Assembly (NCBI RefSeq): GCF_900129375.1
Contig: NZ_FQVN01000015.1
Coordinates: forward strand, 1 to 64,000
Direction of reading: 5' to 3'
Length of the DNA stretch: 64,000 nt
DNA from: Streptoalloteichus hindustanus
GTDB lineage: Bacteria; Actinomycetota; Actinomycetes; Mycobacteriales; Pseudonocardiaceae
Shown: piece after piece, positions 37,179-45,430 of the stretch
Layout of the letters: every line of letters starts with the position of its first letter
Position numbering within the stretch: position 1 is the first letter of the stretch
Made by a program: the position numbers and the translations under genes
The notes under the pieces: model-generated
What the model saw: the letters and a program-made list of their open reading frames with translations, nothing else
The model's database searches: none
What the model was told of the DNA's origin: nothing

Positions 37179-37684
37179 GGGTTCACCCTGGCAGATCCCC
37201 TACCTGGGGACATGAGTAGGTGTACCTACTCCGCTCCACGCTGCCCATGGCGCTCGCTCCCCGGGCGCCCCAGGACCGCGCACTTCTGTTGGCCTGCCAA
37301 GAAAACTCAGAACTCTGTCCATAGTGGACAAAGCATGCCGCCCATTCCACAACACTGACCATCAGCCTTCAACCGCCGAGTGGAGCAACAGGGCACCGTC
37401 AAACGGTGGCCCACCACCCGAGCGTGCTCCCTGCGCCGAAAAGCTCGCGCACATCCGGCGGCAATCCCCTAACTAACTTGGCGGCATCGTCCCCAATGCT
37501 TACCTGGAGGTAAGTACGTTACGTGGAGGTTATTCCGCGAACGTCACCTTTCACTGATTCCTTCGAGTGATTCTCCCCGGCGCGCTTGACCGACCATTGC
37601 CCGGCGAACATCCTGATCCCGGGCACCGCCGCCGCCCGTCACGTAATTCGGTGAAGAATTACCTCTCTGGACGGTGAGAACGTC
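37179..37684. other. Non-coding interval with an inverted repeat
   Basis: No gene with plausible codon use on either strand. It is less G/C-rich than the surroundings. It contains GTCCATAGTGGAC (37317-37329), a variant of the recurrent palindrome, and CTTACCTGGAGGTAAG (37499-37514), an inverted repeat with 7-bp arms followed by a partial copy (TACGTGGAGGTTATT). The latter may be an operator for the dioxygenase gene at 37685 or part of its promoter. Confidence 0.5.
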
Positions 37685-38323
37685 ATGACGGACGACGAGC
37701 GCGGTCTCAGTCGCGCGTCCTTCCTCCGCGCCGGTCTGGTCGCGGCCGCCGCGGTCCCGCTGATCGCCGGCGCCACCTCGCCCACGCTGGCCAGGGCCGC
37801 CGAGGGCCCGCTGGAGCCGACCCCGATGTGCGACGACGGGGACGACCCGACGCCGCCGCAGATGGAGGGCCCGTACTTCAAGCCCAACTCACCCCAGCGG
37901 TCCTCGCTGATCCAGCAGGGCGTCACCGGAACGCGCCTGGTCGTGACCGGGTACGTGTTCAGCCTGTCCTGCACCCCGGTCTCCCGCGCCCTGCTGGACT
38001 TCTGGCAGGCCGACCGCAACGGCAACTACGACAACGTCGGGTACCGGCTGCGCGGCCACCAGTTCACCGACGCGCAGGGCAAGTTCACGCTCACGACGAT
38101 CGTGCCCGGCCTCTACCCGGGGCGGACCCGGCACATCCACGTGAAGGTGCAGGCGCCGGGCCGGCCGATCCTCACCACCCAGCTCTACTTCCCCGGCGAG
38201 CCGAGGAACAACACCGACGCGATTTTCGACCCGCGTTTGTTGATGACCGTGCAGAACGTGCCGAACGGCCGCACCGCGACGTTCGACTTCGTCCTCAACA
38301 TTCCGGGCGAGGAGAGCAAGTAG
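37685..38323 (+). CDS. Exported intradiol ring-cleavage dioxygenase-like protein
   Basis: 212 aa. The N-terminus LSRASFLRAGLVAAAAVPLIAG is Tat-like but has one Arg, not two. The mature part has PPQMEGPYF, LLDFWQADRNGNYDNVGYRLRG, LTTIVPGLYPG and RTRHIHVKV, the strand pattern and Tyr/His Fe(III) ligand motifs of intradiol (catechol 1,2-type) dioxygenases. These secreted short homologues are frequent in soil actinomycetes and probably attack lignin-derived or phenolic catechols. Monocistronic. Confidence 0.85.
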   Translation: MTDDERGLSRASFLRAGLVAAAAVPLIAGATSPTLARAAEGPLEPTPMCDDGDDPTPPQMEGPYFKPNSPQRSSLIQQGVTGTRLVVTGYVFSLSCTPVSRALLDFWQADRNGNYDNVGYRLRGHQFTDAQGKFTLTTIVPGLYPGRTRHIHVKVQAPGRPILTTQLYFPGEPRNNTDAIFDPRLLMTVQNVPNGRTATFDFVLNIPGEESK

Positions 38324-38463
38324 CTTTTCCGCCGGACACGGATTTTCCGGTGGCGGGCTCCCGGGCCGTCCGACCGACACCAGGTCGGGTGGCCCGGGAC
38401 TCGGCGTTTCGCCGGTCCTGACGCCCGCCCCCACCCCGGACGGGCCGAAGCGGCGACCGTGCC

Positions 38464-39096
38464 ATGCTCGGTCCCGTGCCGTTCAACCACAACAACCACT
38501 ACCACTCGCTTCTGCTGCGACAGGTGCCGGCAGGGGCGCGCCGGGCGTTGGACGTCGGATGCGGGACCGGAGCGTTCGCGCGGCGGTTGGCCGCGCGAGG
38601 CATCGACGTCGACGCGGTCGACCCGTCTGCGGAGGTCATCAGGAGCGCGCGGCAGCAGCCACTTCCCCCGAACGCCGGCGCGGTCCACTACCAACAGGCG
38701 GACGCGACCCAGGTCGATCTGCCCGAGGGCCACTACGACGTCATCTCCTGCCTTGCCAGCCTGCACCACATGCCCTTCGACACCGTCAGCCGGTTCCGCG
38801 CCGCGCTCTCCCCCGGTGGCGTGCTGCTGGTACTGGGCTGCTTCCGGGAGGAATGGCCGACCGACGCGCCGATGACCCTCCTCGCCGTGCCGGCGAACGC
38901 GGTGATGCGAGTCGCCACCTGGGCGAAGGAGCAGGCCACTCGTCCACAGAGGACAGTCAAGGCGCCGGTGAGCGCGGCGGACATGACCCTGCGCGAGATC
39001 AGGAGCAGCGCGGCCGAACTCCTGCCCGGCAACACGATCCGCCGTCTCCTGTTCTGGCGCTACCTCCTGGTGTTCCGCAACAACGCCGGCCGGTGA
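38464..39096 (+). CDS. Class I SAM-dependent methyltransferase
   Basis: 210 aa from the ATG at 38464. SAM motif I is RALDVGCGTGAFARRLAARG, then VDAVDPSAEVI and YDVISCLASLHHM with LSPGGVLLVLGCF. It resembles small-molecule methyltransferases (Methyltransf_11/25). Substrate unknown; the gene converges with the LacI regulator and has no obvious partner. Confidence 0.82.
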   Translation: MLGPVPFNHNNHYHSLLLRQVPAGARRALDVGCGTGAFARRLAARGIDVDAVDPSAEVIRSARQQPLPPNAGAVHYQQADATQVDLPEGHYDVISCLASLHHMPFDTVSRFRAALSPGGVLLVLGCFREEWPTDAPMTLLAVPANAVMRVATWAKEQATRPQRTVKAPVSAADMTLREIRSSAAELLPGNTIRRLLFWRYLLVFRNNAGR

Positions 39097-39109
39097 CGGC
39101 CACCCCTCG

Positions 39110-40138
39110 TCAGAGGTCGGAGGCGGGCGGGCAACCGCAGCTCTCGCGCGTGACCAGGCGGGCCGGGAACCGGCGGATCTCGGGAGTGGAAGCCTGGCGG
39201 GACTGGAGAACGAGGTCGACGGCCGCCTCGGCCATGGCCTCCCGGTCCGTCGCGACCGTGGTGAGCGACGGGTGGTGCAGCGCGGCCTCTGCGATGTCGT
39301 CGCAACTGGCGACGGCGAGGTCGTCGGGCACCCGCAGGCCGAGCTCCCGCGCGGCGTGCAGCACGCCGATGGCCTGGTCGTCGGTGGTGCAGAAGATCGC
39401 GGTGGGTCGGTTCGGCCGGCTCAGCACGCGTCGGGCGGCGCGGGCGGCGCCGTAGCGGTCGAACGGCGCGCGGTGCAGCAGGCCTCGCTCGGGGTCGATC
39501 CCGGCGTCCCGCAGGGCCTGCCGCCAGCCCTTGGTGCGCAGCGCCACGGGGTTGCCGGTGCGCGGTGTGCCGGCGGGGGCGTCGAAGCAGGCCACGCGCT
39601 CGTGGCCGTGGCCGAGCAGGTGCTCGACGGCGAGCACGCCCATCGTGACGTCGTCGGCGACCACGGCGTCGGTGTTGATCAGGTCGGTCCGGTGGTGCAG
39701 CAGCACCAGGCGGGTGCGGGAGCCGCTCACCTCCTCGACCAGCGGTTCGGCGGCGCCCTGTCGGATGAGCAGCAGGCCGCTCACGCGCATGCCGAGGAAC
39801 GCGCGCACGTAGTGGAGCTGGCGCTCGTCGTCGTAGGCGGAGTTGCCGAGCAGGACCAGGTGGTCCCTGGCGAAGGCGGCGCGCTCCACGGCGTGGGCGA
39901 GCTCGGCGAAGTAGGGCTGGCGCGCGTCCGGCACGATCAGCCCGATGAGGTTCGTGCGTTGGCTGGCCATGGCCTGCGCGACGGTGTCCGGCCGGTAGCC
40001 GAGCCGCTCGATCGCCTCCAGCACGCGCTGGCGGGTGGCGGGCGCGACGGGACGCGGTCCGTTGTTGATGACGTAGCTGACGACGGCGGTCGACGTCCCC
40101 GCCAGTCGCGCGACGTCGTCTCTCGTCGGCCTGCGCAC
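39110..40138 (-). CDS. LacI-family transcriptional regulator
   Basis: 342 aa from the GTG at 40138; the upstream extension of the frame lacks similarity. The N-terminal HTH is [20 protein letters not shown] followed by [20 protein letters not shown] and the hinge helix [13 protein letters not shown]. The periplasmic-binding-like effector domain runs from [20 protein letters not shown] to the C-terminal Cys pair (ESCGCPP). LacI members usually bind sugars; here there is no sugar operon, and the divergent gene is a helicase, with a perfect palindrome between. Confidence 0.9.
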   Translation of the reverse strand: MRRPTRDDVARLAGTSTAVVSYVINNGPRPVAPATRQRVLEAIERLGYRPDTVAQAMASQRTNLIGLIVPDARQPYFAELAHAVERAAFARDHLVLLGNSAYDDERQLHYVRAFLGMRVSGLLLIRQGAAEPLVEEVSGSRTRLVLLHHRTDLINTDAVVADDVTMGVLAVEHLLGHGHERVACFDAPAGTPRTGNPVALRTKGWRQALRDAGIDPERGLLHRAPFDRYGAARAARRVLSRPNRPTAIFCTTDDQAIGVLHAARELGLRVPDDLAVASCDDIAEAALHHPSLTTVATDREAMAEAAVDLVLQSRQASTPEIRRFPARLVTRESCGCPPASDL

Positions 40139-40240
40139 GGCGGGGACTCTACGCGGGTGGCGTCCCGGGCAGCACGACTCCTTCCCCGCGAAACGTCCAC
40201 ATTGTGGGAAAAGCTTGCTTCCGGGGTCTACGCGCGTCAA

Positions 40241-40262
40241 GTTGTCTACCCGCGTAGACAAC
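40241..40262. promoter_or_regulatory. LacI-type operator palindrome
   Basis: GTTGTCTAC and GTAGACAAC are perfect 9-bp arms around CCGC, with a further GTCTACGCGCG half-site just upstream (from about 40226). It lies between the divergent LacI gene (start 40138) and the helicase gene (start 40294), 32 bp before the latter. Symmetry and position fit a LacI-family operator controlling the helicase and autoregulating the repressor. Confidence 0.7.
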
Positions 40263-40293
40263 GAAGTCACCGCAGCCAGCAGGAGGGCCGACG

Positions 40294-42561
40294 ATGTCGC
40301 TGTCCCCGGCGCCCGTCGCGGGCGGTCCCCTCGTCGTGCCCGGGTCAGGTTTGCGGCCGCACCAACGGGAAGCCCTGCGCGACGTCCTGGACGCACTCCG
40401 CGTCCGCCCCCGGGCCCAGGTCGTCATGGCCTGCGGCACCGGCAAGACCCGCGTCGGCATCGCCGTGGCCGAGCGGCTGGGCGCGGCCGACACCGTGGTG
40501 CTCGCACCGTCGTTGGCCCTGCTCAACCAGTTGCTGCGCATCTGGCGCGCGCACCTGCCCGGCGCGTGGAGCCCGATCGTGGTGTGCAGCGACACCGGCG
40601 TGCGCGACCGGACGCCGATTGACGACGACCTGCCGGAGCCCCGCGCGGAGGACCTCGGCGTTCCGGTCACGACCGACCCGCGCGCCCTCGCCGGGCTGCT
40701 CGCCGCCACACCGTTGGCCGGACGCGCCGGACGCGGACACAGCGCACGGCGCGTGGTCTTCGCGACCTACCACAGCCTGCCGTGCCTGGTGGACGCCGCA
40801 CGCACCGCCGGGGTCACGTTCGACCTGCTCGTCGCCGACGAGACCCACCACGCCGCCGGCCGCTGGGACAGCCCCTTCGCCCGCGCCGTCCGCCCGGATG
40901 ACGACCCGCTCGGCCTGCCGGCGCGCCACCGCGTCTACTTCACCGCGACCCCCAGGACCGGCCGCCGCTCGGCGGAGGGCTGGGTGGGCATGGACGACGA
41001 GGACGCGTTCGGCCCGGTCGCGCACCGGCTGACGTTGCGGGCCGCGATCGACGCGGGCGTGCTGTGCGACTACCAGATCGCGGTGGTGGGCGTGCAGCGC
41101 GAGGAGTGGCGGCGGCTCGCCTGGCAGGTGCGGCCCAACGACCCGCAGGTCCTGGCCGCGCAGCCGGGCGCGCTGAACCCGTCGCGCCTGGACACGCCGA
41201 CGCTCGCCGCCACGTTCGCGTTGGGCCGGGCGATCGGTGAACTGGGGCTGCGGCGCGTGGTCTCCTTCCACGGCCGGGTTTCCCAGGCCGAGCTGTACGC
41301 CCGCACCCTGCCGCACCTGGCCGCCCGAGTCCCGCACCGCCCTCACGTCGCGCGGCGGGAGCCGGTGCGCGTGCGCGCCCTGCACGTCAACGGCGGACAC
41401 CCGGTGAGCCACCGCCTGGCGGCCCTGGCGCGGCTGCGCGACCCCGGGCCGTCCACCGCGGTCGTGGTCACCAACGTCCGTTGTCTGAGCGAGGGAATCG
41501 ACGTCCCGGCGCTCGACGCGATCGTGTTCGCCAACCCGCGAACCTCGCGGATCAGCCTCGCACAGGCGTTGGGGCGAATCACGCGCCGCGCCCCGGGCAA
41601 GGAACGCGGCGTCGTGGTGCTGCCGGTCCTGCTTCCGGACGGCATGCCGGAGGCGGGCGCGCTGGAGCGCTCGGACTTCGCCGACATGTGGTCGCTGATG
41701 CTGGCATTGCGGGAGATCGACGAAGGTTTCGCCGAGGAACTCGCCGAACACGCCCGCCTTCGCGGCCGGCTCAGCGGTCGGTCCGGCGACCTGAACGACT
41801 CACGTCGGGCGACAGCCCTCGCATTGCCGCCAGAACGGGTTCGACTCCTCCTTCCCTTCGGCCTGCCGGACAGCTTCGCCCGCGCGTTCACCTTGCGGCT
41901 GCTGACAACCACGACGTCGACGTGGGAGGAACGGTTCGGCCGCTTGCAGGCGTGGGCCGCTGAACACGGGCACTGCCGCATTCCGGTGCGCGCTGTTGTC
42001 GACGGTGTTCCGTTGGGCGCCTGGGTTCATCAGCAACGGGTTGCCGCAGCGGCCGGCGCGCTCGGCGCCGAACGCACGGCCCGGCTCGCCGCGCTACCGG
42101 GTTGGTCGTGGTCGGTGTGGGACGACAACTGGGAGCGGTCCTTCGAGGCGTTGCGCCGCTGGGCGGAGCGACACGGCCACGCGAACCCACGCCCGCAGGA
42201 CACGCACGGCCGGATAGCGATCGGCCAGTGGGTCAAGACCCAACGCGAGCAACACCGCAAGGGCCAGCTCGACGCCGACCGGGTCAACCGGCTGGCGGCC
42301 CTGCCCGGCTGGACGTGGTCAATCCGCGAGGACGTCTTCCACAAACACCTCGCCGCCCTGCGCGCCTTCGCCGCCGAACACGGCCACTCCCGACCACCCC
42401 GCACCTACGTCAACCCGGACGGCCTGCGCCTGGGCATGTGGGTGGTCAACCGCCGACGCCGCGAACAGACCTGCTCCCCGTGGCAACGCCAACAACTGGA
42501 GTCCCTGCCCGGCTGGACCTGGGCTCCCCCACCTACTTCTCGACCAGCCAGCGGGAGCTAA
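40294..42561 (+). CDS. DEAD/DEAH-box helicase with C-terminal helicase-associated (HA) repeats
   Basis: 755 aa. Walker A is [10 protein letters not shown], motif II is [12 protein letters not shown], motif [14 protein letters not shown] and motif [14 protein letters not shown]. After about residue 540 there are three tandem HA units, each starting with a [21 protein letters not shown]-like signature: [23 protein letters not shown] and [12 protein letters not shown], each closing with LPGW.WS/T. HA repeats are thought to bind nucleic acid; such helicases occur on plasmids and near defence loci as well as chromosomes. The gene stands alone downstream of a LacI-type operator. The exact role is unknown. 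Confidence 0.85.
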   Translation: MSLSPAPVAGGPLVVPGSGLRPHQREALRDVLDALRVRPRAQVVMACGTGKTRVGIAVAERLGAADTVVLAPSLALLNQLLRIWRAHLPGAWSPIVVCSDTGVRDRTPIDDDLPEPRAEDLGVPVTTDPRALAGLLAATPLAGRAGRGHSARRVVFATYHSLPCLVDAARTAGVTFDLLVADETHHAAGRWDSPFARAVRPDDDPLGLPARHRVYFTATPRTGRRSAEGWVGMDDEDAFGPVAHRLTLRAAIDAGVLCDYQIAVVGVQREEWRRLAWQVRPNDPQVLAAQPGALNPSRLDTPTLAATFALGRAIGELGLRRVVSFHGRVSQAELYARTLPHLAARVPHRPHVARREPVRVRALHVNGGHPVSHRLAALARLRDPGPSTAVVVTNVRCLSEGIDVPALDAIVFANPRTSRISLAQALGRITRRAPGKERGVVVLPVLLPDGMPEAGALERSDFADMWSLMLALREIDEGFAEELAEHARLRGRLSGRSGDLNDSRRATALALPPERVRLLLPFGLPDSFARAFTLRLLTTTTSTWEERFGRLQAWAAEHGHCRIPVRAVVDGVPLGAWVHQQRVAAAAGALGAERTARLAALPGWSWSVWDDNWERSFEALRRWAERHGHANPRPQDTHGRIAIGQWVKTQREQHRKGQLDADRVNRLAALPGWTWSIREDVFHKHLAALRAFAAEHGHSRPPRTYVNPDGLRLGMWVVNRRRREQTCSPWQRQQLESLPGWTWAPPPTSRPASGS

Positions 42562-42762
42562 GCCCTATTTGTCCACTTTAGACTGATCGTCCTCGTTGAC
42601 CAGCATGCGTCCATTATGGACTCAATCCAACTCGCCGACGCGCACTAGCGCCAAGCCCAGATCCCAGAAAGCTCGCCAGTTCAACGACGTCGGTACAAGA
42701 CGGCCTGTTCTGATCCTGGCCACCGCGCTCACACAGGGACCATGCGCTACCACTGCCGGCGA

Positions 42763-43737
42763 GGCGGCCCCCGCGAGGCGCGGGGAAAGCATGTCGCAGT
42801 GGACCTCCGCACGGGGACCTGCGGTTCCTCCATCCCCGCACGCGGGAATTCCCGACGGAGAACGCAGGGTCCTGCACGCGGGGCGCAGTCCCTCCATGGG
42901 TTTCGTGGAACCTCTGGGGCCTGCGTGGTTCCTGCGCATGCGGAGGTGAGACGACCGCCAACCCGCTCATACCTTGGGCCATCCCGGGGGCGGCGCGCTG
43001 ACCCCCCGCGTCGCGCGGGAAAAACGGAGAACCTTCGGCTTCTGTCGCAGCCCTCTGCAACTCACCGCTGCGCGGGGGACCACGATGCCGCTGGCCGGTA
43101 CCAACGAGAAATCCGACTCATCCCCCCGCGCGGAACACCGAGGGTGCATCTTGTCCCATCCTGCCGCCCTGGGACTCACCACCGCTACGTGGAGACCTTC
43201 ACCTCTTGCTACCTCTCTGTTCCGGCAACCTCGACTCACCCCGCATGCGAGCCCTCGTGGTTCGCTCCGAGGTCAACCCCGGCTGGGCCTCGCCCCGCGT
43301 ACGCGGGAGCGCATCAGGCCGACCACGCACCGCGAGATCGGCATGGGCTTTCCCCGTGTGTGGGGGAATCGCGACGGTCCGCCCGCAGAAGTCCGGCAAA
43401 TCGCCTGGCTCACCCCCAACTTGGCGCGGGGATCACACACGTTCGAGAGCGTGCCCATCCCCGGTCTACGGCTCATCCCCGCGTACGCGAGAACCACTCG
43501 GACCGCGTCATGATCTCGGCCAGCGCCAGCGACTCATCCCCGCACGCGGAGCACGCGCGCAGCGAAGAGATCTCGACCTCGCGACGCGACTCATCCCCGC
43601 GTGCGCGGGGAGCACCGCCACCCCGGTGTCGCCGCGTTCATGTCGAGGGACTCATCCCCGCGTGCGCGGGGAGCACGTGGATGTTGAACGAACGCCGCCG
43701 CGCGAGCTGGACTCATCCCCGCGTGCGCGGGGAGCAC
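42763..43737 (-). CRISPR. Type I-E-like CRISPR array with progressive repeat decay
   Basis: Three intact 29-nt repeats lie at 43587-43615, 43648-43676 and 43709-43737 (plus-strand core CTCATCCCCGCGTGCGCGGG, then GAGCAC), separated by 32-nt unique spacers, an exact 61-bp period. To the left the same unit recurs with growing damage at 43530, 43469, 43407, 43345, 43285, 43232, 43172, 43114, 43058 and 42997, with weaker traces at about 42925, 42867, 42825 and 42763. Read on the minus strand the repeat starts GTGCTCCCCGCGCACGCGGG, the usual I-E orientation, so the right end should be leader-proximal. No cas gene is present in the window. Long open frames across it are repeat artefacts. Confidence 0.88.
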
Positions 43738-43798
43738 CCTTCGCGAGCTGGGCCAACGTAGCGGCTGGGGCGCTTTCTGGACAGGTTGGGTCGGGTGA

Positions 43799-44329
43799 TC
43801 ATCCTCCTGCGGCTGGGCGGCCGGGGTTCGCCAGGAAGGGGAACGCGAACTCTTCGAGGGGTGGGCGACGGGAGGGGCGGTCGGACTCGGTGTCGAGTTC
43901 GGTCTCGTCGGTGGTGTCGCTCAGCGCCGCGTCCACTTGGGTCTGGAGTTCCTTGGCCAGGTACGGGCACTTGTTGGCGGGGTCGTCGCGGGGGCAGCTC
44001 ATCAGGTGGTCCAGGTAGCGGCGGGCTTCCTGGAGGCGGTCGATCTGCTGGTTCAGTTGGGCCATTCGGGCCTGGAGGACGTCCTGCCACTCGCCGGTGG
44101 TGACCGGGTTGTTGACCAGGGTGCGGATGTCGGCGAGGCGCATCAGGCCGGTCTGCTGCCATGTCAGGACGAGGGCGAGGCGGCGCAGGCCGGCTTCGTC
44201 GTAGCAGCGGCGGCCGCCTCGGCGGGTTGCCGGCTCCAGCAGTCCCTGTTCCTCGTAGTACCTGAGGGTGGAGGGGCGCACTCCGAAGCGCTCCGCCACC
44301 TCGCCGATGGTCAGCAGCTCGTACCCCAT
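43799..44329 (-). CDS. MerR-family transcriptional regulator
   Basis: 176 aa from the ATG at 44329, with GGGAGGAAAC upstream. The winged HTH is LLTIGEVAERFGVRPSTLRY followed by YEEQGLLEPATRRGGRRCYDE. A dimerisation coiled coil (LQARMAQLNQQIDRLQEARR) carries two Cys in SCPRDDPANKCPYL, reminiscent of redox- or metal-sensing SoxR/MerR members but with different spacing. Acidic C-terminus. Transcription runs towards the CRISPR array, whose right end is 61 bp away, so read-through could transcribe the array. Confidence 0.88.
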   Translation of the reverse strand: MGYELLTIGEVAERFGVRPSTLRYYEEQGLLEPATRRGGRRCYDEAGLRRLALVLTWQQTGLMRLADIRTLVNNPVTTGEWQDVLQARMAQLNQQIDRLQEARRYLDHLMSCPRDDPANKCPYLAKELQTQVDAALSDTTDETELDTESDRPSRRPPLEEFAFPFLANPGRPAAGG

Positions 44330-45430
44330 GTTTCCTCCCGGCTGGCCGCGCGCCGCGCCGACGAGCGCCCCCGTCGCTGGCCTGCGCGCCGGTGGTCGCA
44401 CCAGCGAAAGCACGAGTCGCACGCGCACAGCCAGGTGTTCGAGCAAGGCGAGCGGGGACAACCCCGTGCCACGCCGGACGGTCGTGTTCTCGGCGTCCTC
44501 GTCGAGGATGCCACGCGCCCGAGGAGCGCCGGACAGGGGAACAGGTGCCGGGCCGGGATCGTCCGGATCACGACAGGTAAGAGGGGGAAAGAAGGACGTT
44601 CCCCTCTGTTGATCACTTGTGTTGATCTCCGAAGTCGAGCGGCTTCGGGAGGTGGCGCGTGAGACTGGGGTAAAGATTCGACGGGGTCGGTCGACCGCGA
44701 TCAAGTTGTTGGAAAAGTGCCGCGCCTTTCGTGACCATCTCGACACACCAGACAGCGCGGTCCCATCTCGACCGCGAGCAGAATATGACGTGGTTCACAG
44801 TGGACGAACGCAGCGCCACGAGAAGCACAGAACGCAACCACGGGCCGCCCCGAAAAACCCGCGCGTCGCCTCGTCGGCCGGCGCTCCGGACAGGACGACG
44901 TCGACAGTGGAGCGAGCGCGGAAGTGGTTGCCGCGCAAGACCTGGCACCCAGGTCGGGCAACGCCGTCGGCGACACGTCCCCGGGTCCCGCCACCTGGAC
45001 GACCCCGGTGGTCAAGCCCCGGCTCGCCCCCTCGCCCGCCGCCCCGCCGAAGACCGAGCGTCACGACTCAAGCCGACTTGAGGTGGAGGTTCCGGCGACG
45101 CGGGCCGCGTGACGTCGGGAAGCGCGGCACGCTGCGGCTGGAGTGAAAGAACACACCCCGTCGAAATTCTTGCGTGGGCAAGAATGGGGCGGCAATGGGG
45201 ACAGACGTGAACCACACTCAAATGTCATCGTTGTCAGCGGTAAGGCATGATCGCTCCTGATGGGAACGACCGTCGGGGGCCGGGGAACGCGGCGACCACT
45301 CTCGCCCGTTCCGGCGCGTCGACCCGGGCAGGGGGCGACGGAACCGGGGCAGCCCGCCGTCGGCGAGCGGCCACGACCGGCACGCGCGGAACGGCCGTCG
45401 AGCCGGCCCGTGCTGGATGAGGGGGACGTC
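44330..45430. other. Interval without a recognisable gene
   Basis: 1.1 kb. Several open frames exist on both strands but show no G/C third-position preference, no domain and no good ribosome site. A short A/T-richer stretch (about 44590-44660, TGTTGATCACTTGTGTTGATC) and the region 45140-45200 could hold promoters. A half palindrome TTCACAGTGGACG lies near 44800. It could be decayed sequence, like the left part of the neighbouring CRISPR array. Confidence 0.5.

Noticed and set aside
40294-42561. Possibility that the helicase is Cas3 linked to the CRISPR array
   Set aside because: No HD nuclease domain; C-terminal helicase-associated repeats are not found in Cas3, and no cse/cas genes accompany it.
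42742-43761. 339-aa plus-strand open frame across the CRISPR region
   Set aside because: Created by repeats of 61 bp lacking stops in one frame; the translation is repetitive (SSPRARGA-like) and has no start site.
44619-45146. 175-aa plus-strand open frame
   Set aside because: No G/C third-position bias, no ribosome site, no domain; the C-terminal half is Pro/Arg low-complexity.
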